Assembly: GCF_019578655.1 (NCBI RefSeq)
Contig: NC_063265.1
Span: 22,368,285 to 22,432,284, forward strand
Origin: Ricinus communis
Lineage: Eukaryota > Streptophyta > Magnoliopsida > Malpighiales > Euphorbiaceae
Direction: 5' to 3'
DNA: 64,000 nucleotides
Shown: one piece after another, positions 21,019 through 32,070 of the stretch
Layout of the letters: each line of letters opens with the position of its first letter
Numbering within the stretch: the first letter of the stretch is position 1
The notes under the pieces: model-generated
Seen by the model: the letters and a program-made list of their open reading frames with translations, nothing else
Database searches by the model: none
Told to the model about the DNA's origin: nothing
Translations under genes and position numbers: made by a program

Positions 21019-22859
21019 TAACAACTCACCTCACAAAAATGCAGTCAGCAATTCCTTACAGTTTATACCCCTAGTCCACAACAGATAGTATTCAACACAT
21101 CTCAAAGGATACTCAATCATAAATCAAATTGCAAATCATTAACAAAGAATAGAAATAATATTAATGCATGAATAACTTAAATGACAACTCAAAAAAAACA
21201 TCACGAACCAATGCCTCATAGGGATCACTTAAGTCACTCAAAGTGTATATAAGGTGAAAAATAAATCCCTCAAAGCAAATGCACAAAACCCGCTCACCAT
21301 AAGCTTGCTCATAAATCATATCTTCGCTACTGTGAATAAGCAAATACCAAAATCAAAGGGTCTTTACCAAGGTTGTAATAGGGCTAAGGTAAAGGTACAA
21401 AGATTTGGGAAAGAAGTGTGAAAATGCTGGAATTCGTACGATAAACAACAATATATGCTTAAAGGATTAAATGCCTAAAACACAAAAAGAATTATTCACT
21501 AAAATCCCTACTTCGTAGAATAATGCTTGCAAATGCTCTAAATCCAATAAAGAGATAAATAATTAAAGAATTTTGTTTATTTTCTTCTTCTTCTTTTTTG
21601 AATAATAAACTAGCAGCTTATAAGCGAACTGCCACATACAACTTGAATAATGTAAAGAATAAAAATACAGTTTGGATCGAAGAGAACATCTAAAATATCA
21701 AAAAGACTTAGTGAATTTACCAACATAGCAACTAGCATTTTAATCTCATATAAGGGTGAGCAAATCACAAAAAGAAATTCCAACATAAGGGTAGGAGAAA
21801 GACAAATTTAAAAAATAGTATAATTGAAGTATATAGGTGTAAACTATGAAGAAAAGGTTAAGGCTCAAAACTGGTTAACTAATGGAAACATAAAGGGGTA
21901 GGCTTTTGGCCAAATATGGTGAATTCTAAATCGCCCAAATCATCTCATGGTATTCACAATATTCATGTAACTTCAACAAGCATTACAAAGCAAGTTCTAG
22001 AAGCAAAGTCAAGTACAATGCACACTCAAACAAGAAATATAAAGAGCATAAGTATAATGAATGCTCAACAAGCTCAAAATCTCACTTTGAGGTGTGGTAT
22101 TAGGTGCAATTGGTTTGCAACATCATTAATTGAATCATTACTTAAGACACACATGCATACAACATTATCAACATTCTAAGTAAAAATTTGACAATTCGAA
22201 AAATAATTAAATAACACCGGTTTAATCCGGCAGGGCTGATGTGTAACACACCATCAATTATTTTCTAAGGACAATGAACAACAAAGAAAAGTAACTAGAA
22301 TTCTATAAATTAAGTCATCAATCAGCTCAAAAATAACATACTTAAGTGCATAAAGACACAGTGTCCTAACATCCCTTAAAAATGCACAACACCTAGCGAT
22401 AACAATTTCAGATATATCTAAAAACCATTGGAGAGAGAAAGATTATAAGGTTTACCCACAACCACCCCACACTTGAAGAACATATTGTCCTCAGTGTAAA
22501 ACGTTATGGATACCTCGCATGGGATGTTCAACTAAGAGAAACAAAGGCAATACAATCCAAGTGCATGACATGTACGAAAAATAAAGTCAATAAATTGCAG
22601 AAAATAAAAAGATCTAGGAGACTGCTCTGATCATCCGCTGAGGCTGGTATAGTGGAAATTTAGTGCGTCCTCGGTAGAAGCTGAAAATAATAAAATAAAG
22701 AAATAATTGAAACTGAAAATAAAAATTAAATAAAATATGAAAACTAAAACTAATAAAATATTTCAACACGAAAGGTTAGAATATTAAAAATGAAAAATAA
22801 AATTTGGGGTGCCTCCCAAAAGCGCTTCTTTTTGATGTGATGAGTCTTCTTAGCTGGAC

Positions 22860-24034
22860 TCATGGTGAAAAGCAAACGGGTGTGATCGACGACCATCCAT
22901 CTTTCTTCCAAGCAAATGGCTTTAAGTATCTGCTTAGAGGGATAATTGTCAGTTTCCTCCTCTCGACTATCAAGTAAGCTGCCAATATGATGGGTAAAAC
23001 TCGCTCCTCATATAGTTGCACGTGGTCATGATGCTCTAGGGGCTCTTCCAATTTGAAAGCTGAAGTTTCATCGATTGGAAGTATCAACAGTTAGGCAATT
23101 TCTTTAGGAATGTCAATAGTTTTCTGCAGTCCTTGGCTTGGTTCACTTGCTAGAAGAAACTCGAGCTGCTCTAAGACTTCTTCATTGGATAACTCGTGCT
23201 CATCTTCCATCATCAAAGGGACTTATGGAAAATCCACCAAATATTCCTGTAACTGCAACTCAACATCATCAACTGTACATTCTTATTGGTAGTCTTTCAG
23301 AGGAATCATGTTTGCTTTTTCCTTTTCTGGTTCTATCTCCATGTTCAAGGAGTAGTCCTGCACATAAGCATCATCGTCAAACATAGTAGATAAACCAGAA
23401 AAATTCTCACATGAATGCAAAGTGACGGTGCCTAAATATTCCTCGGATTCAGTAGTGTTTGATTGAGTTCCTAATTGTTCTGCAGCTAGTAACTTAAAGA
23501 TTAAACCTATTTGATGCTCTATGTTCTCAATCCAGGCTTGTTGACTTTCAATACCCTCTCTATTTGTTGGAATCTATCCTCAAGACTTGTAAAGAACCTC
23601 ATCATCAGCTCCTCTGAAACTAACTCTTCATCTTGAGTTGAAGGTGCAAGACTAGGCTGCTAATGAAGTTGTTGAAATCTTGGTGGTTCTTGGCCATCTA
23701 AGCTCCATCCAAAGGGTGAATGAGTGCTTCATTCTTGATTGTAGGTGCTTTCATACGAGTTATTTAGCCAGCTTCCCATATAATTCACCTATTCAAAGTT
23801 ATAAGAACAATGAGCAAAATCACTGCACAATGGACAATTATTACTCAAATGTAAACCATAACAAATTTCATAAAAATCTTGAGGTGAAAGAATAGGAGTG
23901 GAGAGTTGATCGGTCGCCCTGCAAAATGATTCTACTCGAGCTTCTAAGGCTGCACAGGTATCCCAATTGTTAGCACTCTCTTGGTTCCTGATTCCATTCT
24001 CCAATGCGTCATACAAAGAGTTTGAATTTAGCAT
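22860..24034 (-). pseudogene. Degenerate gag-like reading frame of the nested derivative
   Basis: The minus strand opens with MLNSNSLYDALENG (24034) and keeps an 81-codon frame with a CYGLHLSNNCPLC segment that resembles a decayed zinc knuckle. It then continues through several stops with EELVSEELMMRFFTSLEDRF (about 23560-23640). It resembles small gag-like ORFs in Tat-type elements. I cannot assign it firmly. Confidence 0.35.
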
Positions 24035-24151
24035 TGAACCCCCTTATCATTCACTACTTGAATCATAAACTTAAACTAAATAAATATGTACAAAAAATAA
24101 AAATGGCTAAAGTAACAAATAGCAAATTTCACTCTAGTTTTTAAACATTCC

Positions 24152-24170
24152 CTGGCAGCGGCGCCAAAAA
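24152..24170 (-). other. Primer binding site of the nested derivative
   Basis: On the minus strand TTTTTGGCGCCGCTGCC follows the LTR end by two bases. Athila/Tat-group gypsy elements characteristically carry TTTTTGGCGCCGTTGCCGGG here, so the match is close. Confidence 0.8.
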
Positions 24171-24172
24171 CT

Positions 24173-25620
24173 TGATAGGCTATTTGTGTAGCTCTAATCT
24201 AAAGCAGTGAACCTATCGATGCAGTCTAGCACTAATGGCGAGTATCAAGGTCGTATCCCTCGGGAAAGTGAAAGCCCAGAGTTACTACTTTGTTCTTTGT
24301 TATATTAGCCTGAAATGAATGATGAATAATTTCTAAATTTAATAATAACTACAAGCTGAGTTCTAAGTGAGATGCAGGAATGAATGGATAAATGAAACAA
24401 CCAAGTCAAGAAAGCAACCCAAAGGGAACCTAAACTATTTGGCAATCAAACAAAAGATAACAGATTGATAAGTCCAATTAGCTACCCATGGACGAATTCT
24501 TAACTAAATTTGGTTTCTCTCTCGAGATAACCGAATTCCTAAACTCAAGAACCTAAAGTTGGAATCTCTTCCTAACGATTGATCGTTAAATTAGCATTAA
24601 GCTTTAATCCGCCTCTATTAAGCTTTGTTAATTCTTAATCCAGCTAGTTAATTATCCTTATCTCTAAGTGATTATTAACCAGTTTTTGCTATTCAAATTT
24701 CCAACTGCCAAATGAACTTCTCAATCACACAAAGCAATCTAAACACCACAATTCATAACGTCTCATGAATAATGCATTATCTTATTAATACTGAAAGCAA
24801 GAAGGATACAAAACTAAACTCAAACAATCCAACAATTTAATACTAAGCCAACATGGTAAAGAAATCCCAATGGGTTTAATCAATCTAGCTACTCATGTTC
24901 ATGTTTAAAACAACTAGGAAATCAATTATAATGAAAGAATAATAAAAATGAAATATATACAACCTTTTCTCTCGAATTGGATGAAAAGCTCCAAATTTGA
25001 ATCAGCACTACGATTGATCTCCCCAATTGCTTCTTGATTTGCTCCACTACTGTTTTGCACTCGGAACCTTGTGATTCCGGGATTCTCCCTCTCTGCAACT
25101 CTCCCCCGAACTTAGTACTCTACAAAAACTAAACCAGCTGCCAAATCTCTCCCTCTGCTCCTTGCTTACCCTAGCTTAAGAAATCGTTTTTCTTATATGA
25201 TTTTTCCAGCACGGCCGGAGTCTAGGCCGTGCTGAACCTTCAGATCTTGCAAATTAGGTCTTCTTCCTGGCCGTGCCGTCACCGGTGCTGAGCCACTACG
25301 AGTCGTGCTGGAGGTCGTGACAGCCTCAAAAACTGTGTCCAAGACGCCACATCTGAGGATCAAAGGCTAATGGTTGGTCACGGCCTTGACCTAGGCCGTG
25401 CTCAATGTTTGAAATGCGAGCCCTTGTCCAATTTTGATAAATTCCTGTCCGTTTTTACACGTATTGATCTATAATTACTCAAACACTGATGATGGTCCTA
25501 TAAATTCTCCTGAAATGCAAAAGAACACAAAACACGGGTGATCTTGAAATAAAAGCATAATAATTGCTAAGAAAATACATGATAATATGCAAGCAAATAT
25601 GTGTAAAACTATGCATACCA
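24173..25620 (-). repeat. LTR of the nested derivative
   Basis: The plus-strand ends are TGATAGGC and GCATACCA (TG...CA). The segment AGTCTAGCACTA...GAGTATCAAGGTCGTATCCC is typical of Tat-type LTRs and recurs inverted at 36120-36200. The middle contains several CACGGCC...GGCCGTG near-palindromes (25205-25410). Confidence 0.8.
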
Positions 25621-25701
25621 CCAACATAAATTATTCAATAACATATTGAGAATTACAAATTTAGAAATCTCAGAATTAGCAAATATGCAATTATAAGTAA
25701 T
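25621..25701 (+). repeat. 81-bp direct repeat, right copy
   Basis: Second copy of 20938-21018, starting directly after the LTR end at 25620 and leading into the continuing gypsy LTR. Differences: T for C in TATTGAG, C for A in AATTACAAAT, A for G in CTCAG. Confidence 0.85.
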
Positions 25702-26989
25702 GGTAATAATACTAGTATTAAAATAACATGAATTAAAAATATGGAAAATAATGACATAAATTTACTAATAATAATACTAATATTATTCGTGATAATTATC
25801 AATTAAATAAAATTACTTATAATAACGATAATGATAACTATGTTAAATATTAATCATTAAACATCGCATTAAATTTAGACATATGCCAATGGTACAGTGA
25901 TCATATGACTTTAATTCACAATTCTGTCGCGCTTCGCAGTCTGCTCCTACACCTCGGGTGGAGCTGACAGGATGGACGGATTATCAATTCATGAAAACAC
26001 TCAGTTAATAGACATTCTTAAATTTCTCTACGCCTAGACCCCTAGATTAGACTGTCTAAAAATATTTCAGACTCGAGAATTCATTCGAAAATTTGGCAGA
26101 ACTTGCTAGAAACATTCAAATATTCTGTAATTATTTAACAAGAGTTGGGCAACCAAAACTATATTAATTTTTCTGACTCCGCAACACACTGCAGATCGTA
26201 ATTATTTAACAGACGTCCGACATAATATCTATTTCACAACCAACCCACAAAAAATTTCTAGCATTTAAACTAATTCAACACAATAATTTATTACTCGCAA
26301 ATTGCTGTATTTATTTTTAAATCACAATTAATTAAATCTAATTAAATTAAATTATTCAAAATTGATAATTAATAACAAATATATTTTTCTAAAATTATAA
26401 CATAATTTTTGAGGTCCAAATAAAATTATACCGAGCCGAAATTTCAAAATTTTGCGCGTCCGATAAACACTCGGGTCCCGAAGCCGGTCCTGCCAACGGT
26501 GTTAGAATTTGAATCCGAAAGCGCCTACACGAAGCTCGATTTGTGAAGAGTCCGAAAATACAAGAGTTTCAGCCAGAAACTCATTGGAAGGCACCAGATT
26601 GGGGCCAAAAAGTCTTAGCTCCAATGAAGCTCCTTTGAGTTGCCGGCGGTGGAAAACGGCGGGGGAGGCTTGTTTCCAGGATTTTCGGTGGTGAGGGACC
26701 CGAATCTAGCATCGGATGGCCGATTGAATGTCGGCAGGCGGCCGAGACAGTGACGATAACTCCTTTTTCCTCCGGTGGAAGTCGTTGCAGAAGGGAAGGA
26801 GAAGGGAAGGGCTGGGGAAGGAGGCTGGCAGTGGCGTGGGGAGGAGATGGGAGGTGACGTGGGAGAGGGAAGGAGGAAAGGGATAAGAGAGAAGGAGAGG
26901 GAAGAAGGGGAAGGAAAGAAAAAGAGAGGGGAAAAGAAAAAATATGTTTTTATTTTTTAATTATTATTTTTATTTTTTTGGGTATTACA

Positions 26990-28656
26990 TTCCCAAGAGC
27001 TTCCAAAAGCTTGGAATTTTAAAGAGGATCATCCTTCTACTTAAATCCCTGAAGATCTATCAAAAGGTGTAAGTACTTATTTTAAACTAGTAGCTTTAAA
27101 TAATTTAGCCTTTGTTGCTCAAATTTAGCCAAGGACCATTGATGAGGCTCTAAAAGATGAGAGTTGGGTGATTGCTATGCAAGATGAACTCAACCAATTC
27201 GAGAGAAACAAAGTGTGGGAAGTTTTTCCTATACCCAAAGATAACCAAATTATAGATTGCAAATGGATTTTTAGAAACAAGCTAGATGAGGAAGGCTCTA
27301 CCCTATAAACAAAACTAGATTAGTTGCAAAAGGTTACAACCAAGAGGAAGGCATTGATTATGATGAGACCTTTGCTCCGATTGCTAGATTGGAAGCTATT
27401 AGGATACTTTTAGCATGTGCATGTCACATGAATTTTAAACTTTTTCAAATGGATGTGAAAAGTGCCTTTTTAAATGGTTTAAAGAGGAAGTTTATGTTGA
27501 ACAACCTCCTGATTTTGAAGATCATAAATTTCTAAATCATGTTTTCAAACTTTCTAAACCCTTGTATGGATTGAAGCAAGCTCCTAGAGCTTGATATGAA
27601 AGGCTCAGTTCTTTTCTAATTGAAAATGAATTTCAAAAGGGTAAGGTTGACACTACTATTTTTGTAAAGAAACATAAACATAATACTCTAATTATTTAAA
27701 TTTATGTTGATGACATTGTATTTGGTGCTACTAATGAGTTGCTTTGTGAGGATTTTGCTAAGTGCATGACTAGTGAATTTGAAATGAGCATGATGGGAGA
27801 GCTCAAATTCTTCATTGGTCTTCAAATCAAGCAAAGCAAAGATGGAATATTCATCAACCAATCCAAGTACACAAGAGAACTCCTAAATAAATTTAAAATG
27901 GATGGTTGCAAAGTAGCGAAGACTCTAATGAGTGTCACAACTAAATTGGACAAGGATGAAAATGGCAAGAGCATAAATGAAAAGCTCTATAGAGGTATGG
28001 TCGGATCACTTTTATGCTTAACTACCTCTAGACCCGATATTATGTATAGTATTTGCCTTTATGCTAGATTTCAATCTTGTTCAAAGGAGTCTCATTTAAA
28101 TGTCGTCAAAAGAATTTTGAAATATTTATGTGAAACCTTGAACTTAGGACATTGGTATCCTAGAGAAACTTCCTTTAATATAATAGGTTATTCGGATGCC
28201 AATTATACCAGTAGTTTATTAGATAGAAAGAGTACCTTTGGAACTTGCCATTTTCTAGGTGAATGCTTAGTGTCTTGGTTTAGTAAAAAATAAGTCTTGG
28301 TTGCTCTCTCCACCGCGAAAGCCGAATATGTGACAGTAAGTTGTTTTTGTGCTCAAATCCTTCGGATAAGATAATAATTAAAAGATTATGGGAGAGAGAT
28401 TAATCACATTCCTATCAAATGTGACAACACTAGTGCTATAAACCTTTCTAAGAACCCTATTCAACACTTTAGGAGTAAGCATATAGATATTAGACACCAC
28501 TTTTTGAGAGATCATGTTCAAAATGGTAGTGTAGTAGTAGAATATGTTGATACAAACAAACAACTAGCCAATATTTTTACCAAATCCCTAAATAAGGAGA
28601 GAATGAATTTCATAAAAAGAGAACTAAGAATGATAAATGGAAGCACCTTAGCTTAA
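26990..28656 (+). pseudogene. Sirevirus pol, part 3: reverse transcriptase and RNase H
   Basis: Resumes at CCAAGAGCTTCC and quickly shows the copia RT opening: TIDEALKDESW (27130), WEVFPIPKD (27220) and [12 protein letters not shown] (27265). After a frameshift near 27305 come [15 protein letters not shown] (27358-27402), [10 protein letters not shown] (27448) and the active site YVDDIVFGAT (27703), which is intact. The open stretch 27739-28293 covers the connection and RNase H start with YSDANYTSS. The STAKAEYVT box lies past a stop at 28291. The 3' end reads to GSTLA and a stop at 28654. The RT core is the best preserved part of this pol, but frameshifts and stops prevent expression. Confidence 0.88.
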
Positions 28657-29256
28657 ATCCTTACCAATATATGCAAATTTTTGTTTATGATACTTATACT
28701 TATGATTTTTTATTGTGCCCAAATTGAGTATTGAAATGGTCTTAGCCCTAAATTCTTTTAATATTGGTCTATCTCAATACTCATACATAAAATGATGTGA
28801 TCAATATGAAAAACGCATGCTTATGCATTCATTTTAGCATAGCTTTTTGTATGAAATTACAAAAGCGCTCATGACTCCTGGCTGACCCTAATTTCTTAAA
28901 ATTATAGTCGTTGTGACTATTTTTTCAAAAGTGCGATCGTGCTTCATAGGCATGCCTGTGCTTCCCCTTGATTTCAGCAAAAACTAGCTGTTACAAATTT
29001 TTTTTAAATGGGTTTTAATGAGCAATTAGCCATTTTTGACCGCTTTTCACACCTCTTTAAGGCTATAAAAGCCACACATTTTACACATTTGCATCATTTT
29101 TCTTACAATTATTTCATAAAGCTCTAAAAAATCTCTCTTTCCTTTTTTAAAAATTTCAAACTTGTCTTCCTCTTCCTCAAGACAAACATAGGTCCAAGAA
29201 AGGTTGTTGGAATAAGCTCCTGCTCCACTAAATTCATAATAGAAAGAATAAAGGGA

Positions 29257-30582
29257 GTGAATGATGAAGCTAGAATCAAATACATGACCATAGAGAGGAA
29301 AGAAACTCAACCTAGTTGTTTCTTTGATGAAGAAGTTCCTCTTAAACTTGGTATATCGCAAGAGGTACACACGCTTCTTGACAATATAGGAATTAGAGAC
29401 TTCGTCCTACCCCCTATCTTAGATATTGGTTTTGGGAATCTTAGTAAAGAATTTCTTTCTACTTTAGTAATCAATAAAAAGAGAGATGTGGACGACTATT
29501 ATGAGATAGAGTTTAGGCTCTTTGGGGAGAGAAAAACCCTTACTAGAACCTAATTCTCTTTCATTTTTGGGTTTCAAGAAAGAGGCCATCTCTCAATCAT
29601 TGGGAACCTTGTAGAGATGCCTCTCTTTCTCTTTCCTAGTTTTGGAGATAAATCTCTACTAAAAAATATCCACTCTAAAGATCTCAAATCCCTCACCAAT
29701 TGGGTAGTGCATAGGATGATCGCCACTAACATCCATGCAAGAGATAATGAGGTTGAGAAAGTTCCCCAAAAAGATCTTTTTTTCCTTTATGCGTTGATTC
29801 ATAGTAAGCGCATCCTCACTTCTAAGTTCTTTCTTCATCACCTCTTTCATCTTAGCAATACTCAAAAAGGTGCCATTCTTATCTCTTCTCATGTTACCAA
29901 AATTGCCAAACACCTCCAAGCCTTTACTCCTCTCAACAAGATCTACCTAACTCCTCCTATCTCACCACTCTTACTTGGCTTAGAATTCCTAGAGTATGCC
30001 AAGGTCATTCGACTTGGACCTAAGTGGGAAATGGATGGGGAATTCTTTCTTCTTATTGGACATTATATGGATGATAGGAAGAAAAAAAAGAAAGATCATA
30101 GGATCCCAAGTGAGCCAACCCCCTCTTATTTTCCTACTTAAGCCTCTCTTTCTTTTGAGGATAAAGTCTTTAAGCAAATGGAAAAGACTTGGAATTACTT
30201 CCACCATTTGCATACAGGCTTAGTGGAGACTCAAAAAGCTCACAAGATTCCTCATTGTCATGTAGAGAATTGGAAAGAAGAAGTGGAAGAAGAGGCTCCC
30301 ATTCCACCTCATCAAGCAAGCTCTAGTGGAAAAGGAAAGGAGCTTATGGTCTATCAAGAGGAGGAAGAAGAAGAGGATGATTTCTTCATTTTTTTCATTT
30401 GTTTCTTTTGGTTCTCATTTTATTTTCTTCTTCTCATGCATGTCTTCCTTTCATTTGATTATACATATGTATATTTTCTCTTTATGAATGCAATTTTATT
30501 ATGTTTTTGCTATCTCCTTGCAAGTTTACTTTTATTGTCCTTTCTAATTTTGCCAAAGGGGGAGAACAATCTAATTGATTGA
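29257..30582 (+). pseudogene. Env-like third ORF of Sirevirus (two in-frame stops)
   Basis: Single frame of 442 codons from the ATG at 29257 to 30582, broken only by TAA at 29551 and 30139. The middle is basic and alpha-helical in look (residues about 120-290). It then has a Glu-rich stretch (EEVEEEAPIPPHQ and a run of Glu near 30360) and a strongly hydrophobic C-terminal region (about 30385-30550) that could form two or three membrane segments. A plus-sense ORF between pol and the 3' LTR with terminal membrane segments is the position of the env-like gene in Sireviruses. Sequence identity to known env-like proteins cannot be judged here. It lies 600 bp after RNase H. No function can be claimed for this broken copy. 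Confidence 0.6.
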
Positions 30583-30887
30583 TGACCAAATGGGAAGAGA
30601 CATCTATGGAGAGAACATTCAAAATTGATTAATGTCCAAAGGGGAGAGAGTTGATCAATGATTAACCTAAATAATCAAATTTGTTTAATTTTAAATTCAA
30701 AAGAGGCACAAATACAAATTTTGAGGGGAAATAACAAATTGTTAAATGACTTTAAGAAAACTATTCTTTTCACTCTTGAATATTAATTGTTAGCTACTCA
30801 ATTGCACTTATACTTGATCAATTTTAAATTTTTAATCAATTTTAAATTTTTAATCAATTTGGTTGTCAAAATAAAAAATGGAGAGAT
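30555..30887 (+). other. Multiple polypurine tracts before the right LTR
   Basis: CCAAAGGGGGAGAAC (about 30553-30568), CCAAAGGGGAGAGAG (about 30637) and TTGAGGGGAAATAAC (about 30720) precede the terminal tract AAAAAATGGAGAGAT (30873-30887) that abuts the LTR start TGTTGACC. Repeated upstream purine tracts are described for Sireviruses; they prime plus-strand DNA synthesis. Confidence 0.7.
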
Positions 30888-32070
30888 TGTTGACCTAAGG
30901 TGCAATTGATCTCTATTTTGATTCTAACAACCAAATTGATTATCACTAACACTAAGACTGAGTGTCTATGTGACAGATAATCAAAAGAACAAGCTTATCC
31001 TAAATATTCTTTGGCTTTGAAGCAAGTTTTGTAAAAATACCTTAAAAGCGCGAGGGCGCTTTCAAGGCGTGGGGATGCTTTTCATATGACTAAAAATTTA
31101 TAAAGTGTTGAAAAGTCCACCTGACAGAAGGCTAATTGTCTCGTGACACTTGGTAGTTAAAGTGTCAAAGCTCCAAGAAGCGCGAGGGCGCCTCTCTTTA
31201 AGACTTGAGACAAATTCTGGTAGAAAATAGCGCGATGAGAAGCGCGAGGGCTTCTAGGCACGATCAAGGTAAGCGCGAGGGTGCTATTATGGCTCAAGGG
31301 TAGTTTTTGCAATTAATGCAATGTTAGTAACCATTGAGATATTAATCGTCATATCAATATCATGTGACTGGAGCCGTTAAAGCCCCGACATCTCTTTTCA
31401 GAAAGCGTTAGTGTGCTTGGAAAGCGCGGAGGCGCTTTCCATGACTTTAGGCAATTTTTGCCAAGTCATGGAAAATGTGTGCTTGCATTTAAAGAGTTTT
31501 GGCTTCATTATAACGTCTTCAAGGGGTTGGCATGTGTATAAATACCCTCTTAAAGATCTACAACTAAGTGTGTGAATTAGATATACCAAAAGTCTTGCAA
31601 ATTCATTTCTCAATTTTCTATACTCATTTTCTTTCTTTGTAAAGTATATTAAGTTGAAACCTTTGTTCAACTAAAACTTAAAAATGGTTGTTATATGAGC
31701 CTAAGTATTAAAAATATAAGAAATTAGTTGTTGAGTAACTATTAATACATAAGGGTTAAGGGACTTAGTGAAAGTTTGATACACTAAAGGAATAGGTTTA
31801 GTTTGAGTCTTGAAAACACCAACTTATTGGGTGAACTTGTAAAACCAAAGGTTGTAATCTTAGTGATTATAATGGAATACTCAAGTGTGATCTTGAGGAG
31901 TGGACGCAGGGAGGTTTGTTCTCGAACCACTATAAATTCTTAGTGTTATCTTCTCTAATCTTGAATCTCCTTACCTTTATCTTAGTCTCTTGTGTTTTTA
32001 CCTAAAGTCTTTTATTTCCACAATTTGAGGTCACCAATTCAATCCCTCTTCTTGGTTTCAAAGGATAACA
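30888..32070 (+). repeat. Right (3') LTR of Sirevirus
   Basis: 1183 bp, TGTTGACC to GGATAACA. Its last 550 bp align with 10770-11334. It contains TATAAATACCC (31538) as a likely TATA region, shared with the left copy. The target duplication cannot be checked because the left outer end is lost. Confidence 0.88.
31043..31440 (+). repeat. Cluster of GC-rich near-palindromes in the right LTR
   Basis: Five related words: AAAAGCGCGAGGGCGCTTTC (31043), AAGCGCGAGGGCGCC (31178), AGAAGCGCGAGGGCTTCT (31238), AAGCGCGAGGGTGCT (31271) and GAAAGCGCGGAGGCGCTTTC (31420). They stand out from AT-rich surroundings. Repeated palindromic motifs in LTRs have been reported for Sireviruses. These lie upstream of the TATA-like box, so they may be promoter elements. 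Confidence 0.7.

Larger units (their letters stand above)
21019..25620 (-). mobile_element. Gag-poor gypsy derivative (Tat/LARD-like) nested in the solo LTR
   Basis: The right portion is a full LTR (24173-25620) followed, in minus orientation, by a primer site and 3.1 kb of mostly non-coding interior. The interior carries hallmarks common in large plant derivatives, for example GGGGTGCCTCCCAAAAGCGC (22806) and the CCACCCCACACTTGAAG tract (22462). No RT, RNase H or integrase is visible and no second LTR is present at the 21019 end, so it is incomplete and non-autonomous. Confidence 0.7.
20053..26989 (-). mobile_element. Solo gypsy LTR (copy 2), interrupted by a nested element
   Basis: Plus-strand left end TGCCATGATCCGATCTGTAG corresponds to TGTCACGACCCGGTCTGTGG of the intact solo LTR at 45814. 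The right end GGGTATTACA is identical to that copy. LTR sequence occupies 20053-21018 and 25702-26989. Copia pol is found on both sides with no gypsy internal sequence, so this is a solo LTR. The flanks (ATCTC left, TTCCC right) are compatible with one 5-bp duplication plus a small deletion. In this LTR, the pol-coding orientation is the minus strand. Confidence 0.85.
10770..32070 (+). mobile_element. Sirevirus-type Ty1/copia retrotransposon, split by two nested insertions
   Basis: One element can be followed across 21 kb: left LTR remnant (10770-11334), primer site, gag, protease and integrase (11389-14447), post-integrase linker (19804-20052), RT and RNase H (26990-28656), env-like ORF (29257-30582), polypurine tracts and right LTR (30888-32070). 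Domain order PR-INT-RT-RH is Ty1/copia. A long gag with a coiled coil and CCHC knuckle, a third ORF after pol and repeated GGGGGAGA-like purine tracts are Sirevirus traits. About 12.3 kb is foreign insertion, so the parent was roughly 9 kb as preserved. Several stops and shifts in gag-pol make it non-autonomous. Confidence 0.88.

Noticed and set aside
23110..23386. Two overlapping Ser-rich ORFs in the nested derivative
   Set aside because: They are antisense to the degenerate gag-like frame and overlap each other. No domain is visible.
29659..30213. Antisense ORFs over the env-like gene
   Set aside because: Shadows of the plus-strand frame. The plus frame has the continuous hydrophobic and Glu-rich pattern.
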